A stretch of 64,000 nucleotides of DNA from Ilumatobacter sp. (lineage in GTDB: Bacteria; Actinomycetota; Acidimicrobiia; Acidimicrobiales; Ilumatobacteraceae), in assembly GCF_030065885.1 (NCBI RefSeq), contig NZ_JASJCS010000004.1, positions 1 to 64,000 of the forward strand, read 5' to 3'. Below are positions 1 to 8,152 of the stretch, in pieces. Each line of letters starts with the position of its first letter. Positions within the stretch are counted from its first letter, which is position 1. A model generated the notes under the pieces. It had not been told where the DNA came from. It worked only from the letters and a program-made list of their open reading frames with translations, and ran no database searches. Made by a program: the position numbers and the translations under genes.

Positions 1-1
1 G

Positions 2-132
2 GCGGGGGTCGTGTCGGCGGTGGAGTTGTCGCGTCGGGGTTGAGCGCGGCTCGTCGAGGCGTCGTCGAGCCGGTGGGGGTCGTGTGGGCGGTGGAGTTGT
101 CGCCTCGGGGTTGAGCGCGGCTGGTCGAGGCG
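2..132. repeat. 71-bp direct tandem repeat, two copies
   Basis: Two imperfect copies of a GC-rich unit lie head to tail. The shared core GTCGTGT..GCGGTGGAGTTGTCG..TCGGGGTTGAGCGCGGCT recurs at a spacing of 71 bases with a handful of substitutions. The segment may be the end of a repetitive gene or an intergenic repeat whose rest lies left of the window. The first 200 bases hold no other feature I can support. Confidence 0.6.
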
Positions 133-188
133 AGCGCGCGTCGGCCCGGCGACCACGTTCGCCACGGATCGGTGCCACGAGCGGCCGG

Positions 189-194
189 TAGCCT
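189..194 (+). promoter_or_regulatory. -10 element TAGCCT, leaderless
   Basis: TAGCCT lies 6 bases before the ATG at 201. It matches the TANNNT-N6-9-start arrangement seen at most operon heads in the left third of the window, so transcription should begin at or next to the start codon. Confidence 0.5.
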
Positions 195-200
195 GGCCGC

Positions 201-284
201 ATGCGCCCGGCCACCACGCTCACGCTCGGTCTGCTGCTCGCGGCGATCCTCGTCGCCGGCATCGTGTCGCTCGTCCGGCTCTGA
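201..284 (+). CDS. 27-residue single-pass membrane peptide
   Basis: This short ORF encodes a 27-residue peptide that is almost entirely one hydrophobic helix: an N-terminal MRPATT, a Leu/Ala/Ile/Val core of about 18 residues, and a C-terminal Arg. By charge bias it should insert in the cytoplasmic membrane. Its ATG is placed 6 bases after a TAGCCT -10 element, as in the leaderless genes around it, and third codon positions are GC-rich. I do not recognise a family. It sits 36 bases ahead of the acyl-CoA ligase but has its own promoter. A chance ORF is possible; the promoter fit and composition argue for a gene. Confidence 0.5.
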   Translation: MRPATTLTLGLLLAAILVAGIVSLVRL

Positions 285-307
285 GGCGGGGCGAGTGGGC
301 GACTGGG

Positions 308-313
308 TACGAT
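308..313 (+). promoter_or_regulatory. -10 element TACGAT that decides the ligase start
   Basis: TACGAT is followed by 7 bases and then GTG at 321. It also overlaps the ATG at 312, so that ATG would lie inside the promoter and not in the mRNA. Confidence 0.5.
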
Positions 314-320
314 GACCGAC

Positions 321-1847
321 GTGGGTGATGCGAGCGAACGAGTCAACCTGGCGCACCTGATCGAAGGGCACGATGCCGATCGGGTCGCACTGATCTCGAG
401 GAACCGCGAGACCACATATGGCGTGCTGCGCGAGCAGGTGGCCGGTCTCCGCGGCGGCCTCGCCGCCGCCGGTGTCGGTCACGGCGATCGGGTTGCGATC
501 CTCTGCGGCAACAACCGCTACTTCGTGGTGACGTACCTCGCAACGATCGGCCTCGGCGCGGTGGCCGTACCGCTCAATCCCGACAGCCCTGGTCCCGAGC
601 TGCAGCACGAGCTGGGCACGGTCGAGCCGGCAGCCGTGGTGGTCGGCCCACACGCGCTGCCGTCGTGGTCGCACGTCGACCTCGAGGCACTGCCGTCGGT
701 CCGGTCGGTGATCGTCGCCGAGGGCGACGCACCCGAGGGCACCCTCCACCTCGCCGACCTGTTCGAGCACGAACCCGTGCCGATCGTCGACGTCGAGCCC
801 GGGCACGTCGCCGTGCTCATGTTCACCAGCGGCACCGCCGGTCCGCCGCGCGCCGCCATGCTGAGCCATCGCAACCTGATGGCCAACATCGAGCAGGACC
901 TCACCGCACGCGATCACACCGTCGAAGGCGACGTCGTGTACTCGGTGCTGCCGCTGTTCCACATCTTCGGGCTCAACGTCGTGCTGGGCGTCGCGCTGAC
1001 CGTCGGCGCCACGATCGTGCTCGTGCAACGTTTCGACCCGGCGACGGCCGCCCAATCGATCGTCCGTCGGCAGGTCACCATCGTGCCCGGCGCACCGCCG
1101 ATGTGGATCGCGTTCTGCCACTTCGACGAGTTGCCGTCCGACTCGTTCAAGTCGGTCCGCCTCGCGCTGTCGGGAGCGTCGCGCTTGTCGCCGGCGGTCG
1201 CCGAGCGCTTCGAGGAGCGGTTCGGCATCCCGATCTACGAGGGCTACGGCCTGACCGAGGCGTCGCCGGTCGTCACGAGCTCGGCGGGGATGCCGACCCG
1301 ACCGGGTTCGGTCGGTCGAGTGCTCGTCGGGATGGACGTCCGGGTGGTCGACGAGCACGGTCAGGACGTGCCCGTCGGCGATGCCGGCGAGGTCTGGGTT
1401 CGCGGCGAGAACGTGTTCCTCGGGTACTGGAACGAGCGCGAGGCCACCGACCGGGTGCTCGTCGACGGGTGGCTCCACACAGGCGACATCGCCACGGTCG
1501 ACCACGACGGGTACATGTATCTCGTCGACCGCGCGAAGGACCTGATCATCGTGTCCGGCTTCAACGTCTTCCCAGCGGAGGTCGAGGCGGTGCTGCGGTC
1601 GCATCCGGCGGTCGCCGAAGTCGGCGTGCTCGGTGTCCCGCACCCGCACCATGGCGAGGCGGTCAAGGCGTACGTCGTGCTCACCGACGGGGCCGACGTC
1701 GACGAGGACAGCCTGATCGGCCACGCACTCGACTACCTGGCGCGGTACAAGTGCCCGTCCAAGGTCGTCTTCGTCGACGAGCTGCCGCGCAGCGCGACCG
1801 GCAAGCTGATCCGGCGCGAGCTCGAAGGCACCATCATCGGCGACTGA
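321..1847 (+). CDS. AMP-dependent acyl-CoA synthetase/ligase
   Basis: The product is a 508-residue ANL-superfamily enzyme that activates a carboxylic acid, probably a fatty acid, to its acyl-adenylate and then to the CoA thioester. The phosphate-binding loop TSGTAGPPRAAMLSH is near residue 170; it has Arg where Lys is usual. Also present are GYGLTEASP (A5), GWLHTGDIATVD (A8 region) and, near the C-terminus, PRSATGKL, which carries the catalytic Lys of A10. Length is normal for the family. I chose GTG 321 over ATG 312 because 312 overlaps the -10 hexamer. The substrate cannot be read from the sequence. It stands alone, ahead of rex. Confidence 0.85.
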   Translation: MGDASERVNLAHLIEGHDADRVALISRNRETTYGVLREQVAGLRGGLAAAGVGHGDRVAILCGNNRYFVVTYLATIGLGAVAVPLNPDSPGPELQHELGTVEPAAVVVGPHALPSWSHVDLEALPSVRSVIVAEGDAPEGTLHLADLFEHEPVPIVDVEPGHVAVLMFTSGTAGPPRAAMLSHRNLMANIEQDLTARDHTVEGDVVYSVLPLFHIFGLNVVLGVALTVGATIVLVQRFDPATAAQSIVRRQVTIVPGAPPMWIAFCHFDELPSDSFKSVRLALSGASRLSPAVAERFEERFGIPIYEGYGLTEASPVVTSSAGMPTRPGSVGRVLVGMDVRVVDEHGQDVPVGDAGEVWVRGENVFLGYWNEREATDRVLVDGWLHTGDIATVDHDGYMYLVDRAKDLIIVSGFNVFPAEVEAVLRSHPAVAEVGVLGVPHPHHGEAVKAYVVLTDGADVDEDSLIGHALDYLARYKCPSKVVFVDELPRSATGKLIRRELEGTIIGD

Positions 1848-1865
1848 ACTCTCTCGGGCTCCGCC

Positions 1866-1992
1866 GACCGACCAAGTCGGATCGGCTGTGCACCCGTGGT
1901 CGCTGCCGCCGCTTCGCTGTGGCGCTCGCCCGCCTCAGCTGCGCGACGCGGTCTCGAAACGGGCTCTGCCGGACCGACCAAGTCGGATCGGC
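1866..1992. repeat. Intergenic repeat with two 21-bp direct copies
   Basis: The 21-base sequence starting GACCGACCAAGTCGG and ending ATCGGC occurs exactly at 1866-1886 and 1972-1992, 106 bases apart. Each copy contains a small stem-loop, CCGAC-CAA-GTCGG. The stretch between them (GCCGCCGCTTCG, CTCGCCCGCCT, GCGACGCGGTCTCG) is echoed with nearly the same spacing at about 17025-17073. This suggests a dispersed, non-coding repeat family. No gene is seen between 1848 and 2092. Confidence 0.5.
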
Positions 1993-2054
1993 AACGAGCC
2001 GGTAGAGCTCGTCGTCTTCGCGGACGCGGTCTTCGGGAACCTCGTCGCACGGCT

Positions 2055-2072
2055 TTGTGAAAACGTGCACAT
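2055..2072 (+). promoter_or_regulatory. Rex operator (autoregulatory)
   Basis: TTGTGAA-AACG-TGCACAT closely matches the actinobacterial Rex operator TTGTGAA-N4-TTCACAA. It lies 6 bases upstream of the TAGGCT -10 element of rex, where a bound repressor would block RNA polymerase. This fits rex repressing itself, and possibly the heme genes by read-through, when NADH/NAD+ is low. Confidence 0.65.
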
Positions 2073-2078
2073 GCGTTC

Positions 2079-2084
2079 TAGGCT
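2079..2084 (+). promoter_or_regulatory. -10 element TAGGCT of rex
   Basis: TAGGCT is followed by 8 bases and the ATG at 2093, giving a leaderless transcript. An upstream in-frame GTG at 2057 falls inside the Rex operator and is therefore unlikely to be the start. Confidence 0.55.
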
Positions 2085-2092
2085 CTCGGCCG

Positions 2093-2797
2093 ATGCCTCC
2101 CCATCGCACGCGTCGACGCATTCCCGAGGCCACCGTCGCCCGTCTCCCGATCTACCTGCAGATCCTCGTCGAGCAGGCCGAGGCAGGTGTCGAGAACATC
2201 TCGTCCGAGGGCCTGGCCGAGCTGGCCGCCGTCAACGCCGCCAAGGTCCGCAAGGACCTCTCCTACCTCGGGAGCTACGGCACGCGAGGCGTGGGATACG
2301 AAGTCGAGTACCTCGTCTACCAGATCCGCCGCGAGCTCGGGCTCGATCACGACTGGCCCGTCGTCATCGTGGGCGCCGGCAACCTCGGTCAGGCGCTCGC
2401 CGGGCACGGCGGCTTCAACGACCGCGGCTTCCCCGTCGCCGGCATCGTCGACATCGATCCCGGCAAGTTCGACGCGGTGGTCGGTGGCGCGCGGGTCCGC
2501 CCCATCGACGAGCTCCCGCAGATCGTCGCGTCGAAGAACATCTCGATCGGCGTGGTCGCGACACCCGCCGAGGGTGCCCAGAACGCCGCCGACCGCCTGG
2601 TCGCGGCGGGGATCACGAGCATCCTGAACTTCGCGCCGGTCGTGCTCTCGGTGCCGTCGACCATCAGCGTGCGCAAGGTCGATCTCGCTGTCGAACTGCA
2701 GATCCTCAGCTATCACGAGCAGCGCCGCACGAGCAGCGCACAGAACGGCTCGCTGCGGGCCCTTCCCGCCGAACGCGGCCGGGGCGTCACGGCCTAG
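2093..2797 (+). CDS. rex: Redox-sensing transcriptional repressor Rex
   Basis: The 234-residue protein has the Rex layout: an N-terminal winged helix (RRRIPEATVARLPIYLQIL, then the recognition-helix region NAAKVRKDLSYLGSYGTRGVG) and a Rossmann NAD(H) domain opening with IVGAGNLGQAL near residue 92. In characterised Rex proteins NADH binding releases DNA, which links respiration and heme genes to redox state. Start ATG 2093 is set by the leaderless promoter. It is followed by hemA, hemC and hemD in the arrangement known from streptomycetes. Its TAG stop doubles as the first bases of the hemA -10 element. Confidence 0.92.
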   Translation: MPPHRTRRRIPEATVARLPIYLQILVEQAEAGVENISSEGLAELAAVNAAKVRKDLSYLGSYGTRGVGYEVEYLVYQIRRELGLDHDWPVVIVGAGNLGQALAGHGGFNDRGFPVAGIVDIDPGKFDAVVGGARVRPIDELPQIVASKNISIGVVATPAEGAQNAADRLVAAGITSILNFAPVVLSVPSTISVRKVDLAVELQILSYHEQRRTSSAQNGSLRALPAERGRGVTA

Positions 2798-2800
2798 GCT
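2795..2800 (+). promoter_or_regulatory. -10 element TAGGCT of hemA, overlapping the rex stop
   Basis: TAGGCT begins at the rex stop codon TAG and is followed by 9 bases and ATG 2810. So hemA probably has its own leaderless promoter besides read-through from rex. Confidence 0.5.
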
Positions 2801-2809
2801 GGACCCGTC

Positions 2810-4066
2810 ATGTCGATCCTCGTCATCGGAGTCAACCACCGAAGCGGGCCGCTCAGCATCCGCGAGCGGGTCAACGTGGCACCCGACAGGGTCCCCAAGG
2901 CCGTCGAGGGTCTGCAGTCGCGCGACAACGTCCGCGAGGTCGTCGTCGTCAGCACGTGCAACCGAACCGAGGTCTACGCGGTCGCCGAGCGTTTCCACGG
3001 TGCCTACGCGGACATCTGCGAGTTCCTGTCGGACTCCAGCGGTATCGCCGCCGACGAGCTGCACCCCCATCTGTACTCGGGTCACGACGACGCAGCGGTG
3101 GCCCACCTGTTCGAGGTGGCAGCCGGGCTCGACTCGGCCGTCGTCGGTGAAGCCGAAGTGCTTGGTCAGCTGCGGCGGGCCTGGGAGGTCGCGCAAGAGG
3201 TCGGCGGCACCCGCTCGACCATGAACCTGCTGTTCCGCCATGCGATCGGCGTCGGCAAGCGGGCACGGACCGAGACGGCCATCGCACGTGGCACCGCCTC
3301 GGTCAGCCACGCCGCCGTCGAGATGGCGATCGAGCACCACGGGAGCATCGCGGGCCGCAACGTGGCGATCCTCGGGGCGGGCGCCATGGGCGAGGGCATC
3401 GCAGTCGCCCTCCACGGTGCGGGCGTCGGCGACGTCATGGTCGTCAACCGCAGCGTCGAACGCGGCGAGGCGCTGGCCGACCGCATCAACGGAACGGCGT
3501 TGGGCATGGATCGCATCGGCCATGCCCTGGCCACCGCCGACCTCGTGCTGACGTCGACCGGTTCCGAGACGCCGCTCGTCACGCCCGAGCTGATGAAGAG
3601 CGTCGCGCGACACGGGCGCTCGTTGCTGTTCGTCGACATCGGTGTGCCGCGGGACGTGGCGCCCGAAGTCGCCGAGATCGACGACGTCACGGTGCTCGAT
3701 CTGGACGATCTCGGGAAGTGGGCCGAACGCGGCCGCGAGCAGCGCCTCGGCGAGGTCGCTCGGGTCCGCGAGATCGTCGTCGAGGAGGTCGAGCGGTTCG
3801 GCATCGAGGCCGCCGCGCTGCAGGCCGCTCCACTCGTCACCGCCCTCCGCGAGCATGCCGAGAGCTTGCGGGCGGCCGAGCTCGACCGTCACGCCAAGCA
3901 GATCGGTCGCCTGCCCGACGAGCAGCGCGACCTCATCGATGCGATCACCCGCGGCGTCGTGGCGAAGCTGCTGCACGAGCCCTCGGTGCGGCTCCGGGGC
4001 CAGGCCGGGTCACCGCAGGGCGAACGAAACGCGGCCGCCGTCGCCGACCTCTTCGACCTCGGCTGA
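2810..4066 (+). CDS. hemA: Glutamyl-tRNA reductase
   Basis: The 418-residue product makes glutamate-1-semialdehyde from Glu-tRNA with NADPH, the first committed step of C5-pathway tetrapyrrole synthesis. STCNRTEVYAV carries the nucleophilic Cys at about residue 50, and GEAEVLGQLRRAWE follows in the tRNA/substrate region. The NADPH Rossmann motif is AILGAGAMGEG, and a C-terminal helical dimerisation domain closes the protein. Length is normal. It lies between rex and hemC and has its own TAGGCT promoter. HemL, which uses the product, is encoded at 10579. Confidence 0.95.
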   Translation: MSILVIGVNHRSGPLSIRERVNVAPDRVPKAVEGLQSRDNVREVVVVSTCNRTEVYAVAERFHGAYADICEFLSDSSGIAADELHPHLYSGHDDAAVAHLFEVAAGLDSAVVGEAEVLGQLRRAWEVAQEVGGTRSTMNLLFRHAIGVGKRARTETAIARGTASVSHAAVEMAIEHHGSIAGRNVAILGAGAMGEGIAVALHGAGVGDVMVVNRSVERGEALADRINGTALGMDRIGHALATADLVLTSTGSETPLVTPELMKSVARHGRSLLFVDIGVPRDVAPEVAEIDDVTVLDLDDLGKWAERGREQRLGEVARVREIVVEEVERFGIEAAALQAAPLVTALREHAESLRAAELDRHAKQIGRLPDEQRDLIDAITRGVVAKLLHEPSVRLRGQAGSPQGERNAAAVADLFDLG

Positions 4067-4079
4067 CGCGCACCGCGCC

Positions 4080-4958
4080 GTGCCGACGATCCGACTCGCG
4101 ACCCGGGGAAGTGCGCAGGCGTCCACGCAGTCCGAGCACGTCGCGCAGCAGCTGCGCCGGGCCGGTTTCGACGCCGAGCTGGTCGTGATCTCCACCCACG
4201 GCGACCGCACGCAGGCCGATGGCGTCCCGCTGCACACGATCGGCGGGCAGGGTGTGTTCGTCAAGGAAGTCCAGGTGGCGGTGCTCGACGGCCGCGCCGA
4301 TCTGGCGGTCCACTCGGCGAAGGACCTGCCCTCGACCCCGCACGACGGCCTCATGATCGGCGCCTTCACCGAACGCCGATCGGCGGCCGATGCGCTGATC
4401 GGCCGCTCGCTCGTCGATCTGCCGGCCGGCGCGACGGTTGCGACGGGCTCGGTCCGGCGACGAGCGCAGCTGCGCCGGGCTCGGCCGGACCTCGACTTCG
4501 TCGAACTGCGCGGCAACATCCACACCCGGCTCGACCGGGTTCCGGACGGGGGTGCGGTCGTGATGGCGGTGGCCGCCCTCGAGGTGCTGGGATTGACCGA
4601 TCGGATCGCCGATCGCCTCGACACCGCCGAGTTCGTCCCGGCGGTCGGCCAGGGTTGCGTCGCCGTCGAGTGCAGGGTCGACGACGATCGGATGCGCGAC
4701 GCGCTCGAGGCGGTCGATCACGCGCCGACGCGGGCCGAGGTCGAGGTCGAACGGGCCTTCCTCGCCGAGCTCGGGTCGGGCTGCTCGCTCCCGGTCGGTG
4801 CCCACGTCGACGCCGGCAAGCTGTTCACCTTCCTCGCCGACGAGGCATCGGGGGTCACGGTGTCCGACACGATCGAGCTGGTCGGCGATGTCATCGTCGA
4901 TCGCGAGCGCGCCCGCCAGGCCGCTGCTGCAGCGCTCGCGTTCGTCTCGGAGGGCTGA
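4080..4958 (+). CDS. hemC: Hydroxymethylbilane synthase (porphobilinogen deaminase)
   Basis: This 292-residue enzyme polymerises four porphobilinogens into hydroxymethylbilane on a dipyrromethane cofactor. Visible are TIRLATRGS at the N-terminus, VHSAKDLPS, RRRAQLRRARPDL with the substrate-binding arginines, and GSGCSLPVGA, whose Cys (about 235) anchors the cofactor. The start GTG at 4080 lies 13 bases past the hemA stop; the open frame runs further back but only inside hemA. Its TGA overlaps the hemD start as TGATG, so the two are probably translationally coupled. Confidence 0.93.
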   Translation: MPTIRLATRGSAQASTQSEHVAQQLRRAGFDAELVVISTHGDRTQADGVPLHTIGGQGVFVKEVQVAVLDGRADLAVHSAKDLPSTPHDGLMIGAFTERRSAADALIGRSLVDLPAGATVATGSVRRRAQLRRARPDLDFVELRGNIHTRLDRVPDGGAVVMAVAALEVLGLTDRIADRLDTAEFVPAVGQGCVAVECRVDDDRMRDALEAVDHAPTRAEVEVERAFLAELGSGCSLPVGAHVDAGKLFTFLADEASGVTVSDTIELVGDVIVDRERARQAAAAALAFVSEG

Positions 4959-5704
4959 TGCCCGCTCAGGCGATCGCCGGACGGCCACTCGCCGGTCGGC
5001 GAGTGGTCACGACCCGGGACACACGCGGCGCGCTCGACTCGGCGCTCGCCGCACTCGGCGCCGACGTCGTCCACATCCCGCTGATCGCCATCGAACCGGC
5101 GCCGGGGCGGGCGTTGAGCGACGCGCTCGATCGGCTCGGCGGATACGACTGGCTGGTGGTCAGCTCCCGCCACGGCGCGCGGGCCGTGGGCGATGCTGCC
5201 CGACGGCACCCCGGCGTGTCGCTCGCCGCGGTCGGCGCGGCGACCGCAGCCGTCCTCGAGCGGCTTGCCGGCCGGCCGGTCGAGATCGTCCCCGGCACGC
5301 AGTCGGCAGCCGGCCTCGTCGAGGCCATGCCTGCGGCCGGCGATGCCCGGCGCGCCCTCGTCGCCCAAGCCGATCGGGCCGAGGAGACCCTGGTGGCGGG
5401 ACTTCGGGGGCTCGGCTACGAGGTCGATCCGGTCGTGGCCTACGTCACGTCGACGCGGACGCCGAGCGCGGCCGAACGCCGCGCGGCGGTCGTCGCGGAC
5501 GCCGTCGCATTCGCCAGCGGGTCGGCCGCCGGGGCGTGGAGTGATGCCTTCGGCGCGTCGGCGCCTCCGGTGGTGGCGGCGATCGGCTCGACCACGGCCG
5601 CCGCAGCGGAGGCCGCCGGCCTCGCCGTCACCCACGTCGCGACACGTCACGATGTGGACGGACTGGTCGAGGTGATCGCGACGGCGCTCGGTTCGCCGCC
5701 GTAG
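4958..5704 (+). CDS. hemD: Uroporphyrinogen-III synthase
   Basis: The 248-residue protein should close and invert ring D of hydroxymethylbilane to give uroporphyrinogen III. Family sequence is poorly conserved; the recognisable parts are the N-terminal GRRVVTTRD, YDWLVVSSRHGARAV, the central LVAQADRAEETL, the predicted second lobe around VAYVTSTRTP, and AIGSTTAAAAEAAGL near the end. Start ATG 4958 overlaps the hemC stop. Unlike some actinobacterial HemD proteins it is not fused to a methyltransferase. The TAG stop is reused as the first bases of the next -10 element. Confidence 0.88.
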   Translation: MPAQAIAGRPLAGRRVVTTRDTRGALDSALAALGADVVHIPLIAIEPAPGRALSDALDRLGGYDWLVVSSRHGARAVGDAARRHPGVSLAAVGAATAAVLERLAGRPVEIVPGTQSAAGLVEAMPAAGDARRALVAQADRAEETLVAGLRGLGYEVDPVVAYVTSTRTPSAAERRAAVVADAVAFASGSAAGAWSDAFGASAPPVVAAIGSTTAAAAEAAGLAVTHVATRHDVDGLVEVIATALGSPP

Positions 5705-5707
5705 AAT
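5702..5707 (+). promoter_or_regulatory. -10 element TAGAAT after hemD
   Basis: TAGAAT starts on the hemD stop codon and is followed by 8 bases and TTG 5716. A TTG at 5707 overlaps the hexamer and is not likely to be used; ATG 5728 is the other option. Confidence 0.5.
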
Positions 5708-5715
5708 TGCCGAGC

Positions 5716-8100
5716 TTGCGCGAAACGATGCGACGACCACAGCTGCGCCAGCTGGCTGCCGTGACGGCGGGGGCGCTCCTGCTCTCCGCGCTGCCGACGC
5801 GCGCCGTCTCCGCCGATGTCGCCGTCGTGTCGACCGGTGTTGCCGATTCGGGTGGCCCGTCGATCTCGGCCGACGGCCGATGGATCGTCGTCAGCGGCGA
5901 TGCCGACGGCCGGCGGTCGGTGTATCGAATCGACCGGGAGAGCGACGTCACCACCGAGCTCTCGCCGCTGCCCGCCGGCGTGCGCGCCGGTGACACGATC
6001 TTCCCCAGGTTGTCGGCCGACGGGTGCGTCGTCGTCGCGATCACCGAGATCGCGTTCGACCTGTTCCGCGACGACGACCGCGACGAGCGCTGGGACGTCT
6101 ACCGGCTCGTGGTGCCCGAGTGCGGCGGCCAGCCGAACGGCTGGGAGCTCGTCTCGTCGTCCGAACGGAGTGGCATCGCCCTCGACGGCGTCTTCACCGA
6201 GTCGGCGCCGGCGCTCTCGGGCTCGGGCGCGGTCGTCGCCTACGTGCATCAGGCCCCGGGAATGCCCGACGGCGTCGGCACGATCAGCGTCGTCGACATC
6301 ACCAAGCCGGTCGGTGAGCCCGGCCGCGTCGACCGAGTCGCCGGCATGCCGGTCGAATCGCCGGGCGGCGCGCACACCTACCGCGGCGCCGGACAGCCCG
6401 CGCTGTCGCAGAACGGCCGCCACCTCGCGTTCGTGTCCGACGCCACGGCCTCCGCGCGCCTGCCCGGATGGGGCGACGGTCCGCTGCCCGGCGGTCCGGC
6501 GACCAGCCAGGTCTACGTCTGGGACCGTGGGGCCGAGGACCAGCGAACCGCCGTTCACCTCGTGTCGGGCCGTAACGGCCAACTCAGCGCCTCGGGCGGC
6601 GACGCGCCGGCGATGTCCGAGGACGGTCGCATCATCGTGTTCACCAGCCGCGACCGAACCCTGGTGCCGGCCTCGTTGCCGAAGTGCTTCCTCACGTGCC
6701 CGACGCAGGTCTACCGATTCGATCGCGACACCGACGGCAACGGCATCTTCGACGAGGCGCCTCGTGCGACGCCGCTTGCGCTCGTCTCCGCGGTCGACGC
6801 CGGCATGGTGCGCTTCGGTGTGCCCGTCGCCGGCGATGCTTCCTCGTGGTCGCCGGCCGTCAACGCTGACGGCAGCCAGATCGCGTTCGTCACCGATGCG
6901 ACGAACCTCTTGCCGAGCCGCCGGGCGGGCGGCGGCACCGACGGCGACGGGGATCTGATCGTCGCCGAGTTCGAGCTCGGTCAGCTTCGTCGGGTGCTCG
7001 ACGATCCCGAGCTCACCTCCGTCCCCGGTGCCCATGGCCAGCCGGCTCTCTCGAAGACCGGCGAGGTCATCGCGTTCGAGACGATGGCGGGCATGCGGCT
7101 CGACGAGTCGGGCCGGTCGTCGACGTCGCGCAGCATCGCCACCGTCGAGGTGACGCCACAGCTCTCGCTCGCCGAGCTCGACTTCGGCACCGTGTTGCTC
7201 GGGTTCACGAGCGCCGAGCTCTACGCCACGGTGCTCAACGCCGGGCCGGCCGCGTTCGAGCCGAGCACCGTCGAATCATCCGAGCCGAACTTCGCGATCA
7301 CGGGCGGCACCTGTGTCCGCGGCGTCATCGTCGCTGCCGGTGAGTCGTGCTCGGTCAACATGACGTTCAACCCGACCGAGCCACGCGGGTACTCCGCCAC
7401 GTTGACGGTGACCGGGCGTGGGCCGGGCAGTCCCACCGTCTCGACGACGATCCGCGGCGCCGCCGGCGAGCCGACGTTGCTCGCCGATCCGGGCGGCGTC
7501 GACGTCGATGCCGGTGTCGTCGGCGACGTCGGTGGCCGCGTGGCCGTCGACATCGACAACGTCGGCTTCCTCCCGACTTCGGTGGCTCGCATCAACCTCG
7601 GTGGCGCACACCCGGGCGACTTCGAGGTCGTCACGCAGAGCTGCACGAACCGTGCGCTCAATCCCGATGCCAGCTGCACGATCGAGGTCGAGTTCCGGCC
7701 GACCGACGCCGGGTACCGCAGCGCACTGCTGATCGTGACGACGCCGATCGGCCAGTACACGTCGGCCGTGATCGGGGGCTTCGGTCGGTACGAGCCGACG
7801 TTCGGCACCGAACACCCGGTGGTGCAGCCCGGCACCGACATCGGCATCGGCGGGAACGGCTTCCCCGCGGAGTCACCGGTGGCGATCGGCTTCGACGACG
7901 GCAGCCCGCCGTTCGCGACCGTCACCACCGACGCGCTCGGGTCGTTCCTCGCGCGGGTCGTCCTGCCGGCCCGCCTGCGGGTCGGCGAGCGCCGCCTGGT
8001 CGCCTCGGCCGAGGGCGGTGCGGTGGCCTCGGTGCCGATCGAGCTCGAGCGCCGATCGGACGTGCCGCGAACGTGGTTGCCGGGCTTCGGCATGGGGTGA
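5716..8100 (+). CDS. Secreted beta-propeller/Ig-like repeat protein
   Basis: The product is about 794 residues and probably exported: the N-terminus has arginines, a hydrophobic run (LAAVTAGALLLSAL) and an AVSA cleavage region. The first 470 residues show WD40-like/PD40 propeller repeats (PSISADGRWIVVSGD, PALSQNGRHLAFVSD, PAMSEDGRIIVFTSR, PAVNADGSQIAFVTD, PALSKTGEVIAFET). Next come two choice-of-anchor, ASPM/SPD-2/hydin-like Ig domains (LDFGTVLLGF, CSVNMTFNPTEP, CTIEVEFRPTD). A final Ig-like segment ends the protein. It has no recognisable catalytic residues. A cell-surface or binding role is inferred. Start TTG 5716 rests on promoter spacing; ATG 5728 also leaves an intact signal peptide. 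Confidence 0.75.
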   Translation: MRETMRRPQLRQLAAVTAGALLLSALPTRAVSADVAVVSTGVADSGGPSISADGRWIVVSGDADGRRSVYRIDRESDVTTELSPLPAGVRAGDTIFPRLSADGCVVVAITEIAFDLFRDDDRDERWDVYRLVVPECGGQPNGWELVSSSERSGIALDGVFTESAPALSGSGAVVAYVHQAPGMPDGVGTISVVDITKPVGEPGRVDRVAGMPVESPGGAHTYRGAGQPALSQNGRHLAFVSDATASARLPGWGDGPLPGGPATSQVYVWDRGAEDQRTAVHLVSGRNGQLSASGGDAPAMSEDGRIIVFTSRDRTLVPASLPKCFLTCPTQVYRFDRDTDGNGIFDEAPRATPLALVSAVDAGMVRFGVPVAGDASSWSPAVNADGSQIAFVTDATNLLPSRRAGGGTDGDGDLIVAEFELGQLRRVLDDPELTSVPGAHGQPALSKTGEVIAFETMAGMRLDESGRSSTSRSIATVEVTPQLSLAELDFGTVLLGFTSAELYATVLNAGPAAFEPSTVESSEPNFAITGGTCVRGVIVAAGESCSVNMTFNPTEPRGYSATLTVTGRGPGSPTVSTTIRGAAGEPTLLADPGGVDVDAGVVGDVGGRVAVDIDNVGFLPTSVARINLGGAHPGDFEVVTQSCTNRALNPDASCTIEVEFRPTDAGYRSALLIVTTPIGQYTSAVIGGFGRYEPTFGTEHPVVQPGTDIGIGGNGFPAESPVAIGFDDGSPPFATVTTDALGSFLARVVLPARLRVGERRLVASAEGGAVASVPIELERRSDVPRTWLPGFGMG

Positions 8101-8152
8101 CGCCGGACGCTCTGCCGGCGAGCGCGGGTCGGCGCTGCGGGTCGGTGTGTCG

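Noticed and set aside
2057-2092. Longer Rex starting at GTG 2057
   Set aside because: This start falls inside the Rex operator and upstream of the -10 element; the extra residues (KTCTCVLGSR) are unlike Rex.
2078-3976. A 632-codon minus-strand frame opposite rex and hemA
   Set aside because: Asp/Gly/Val shadow without motifs.
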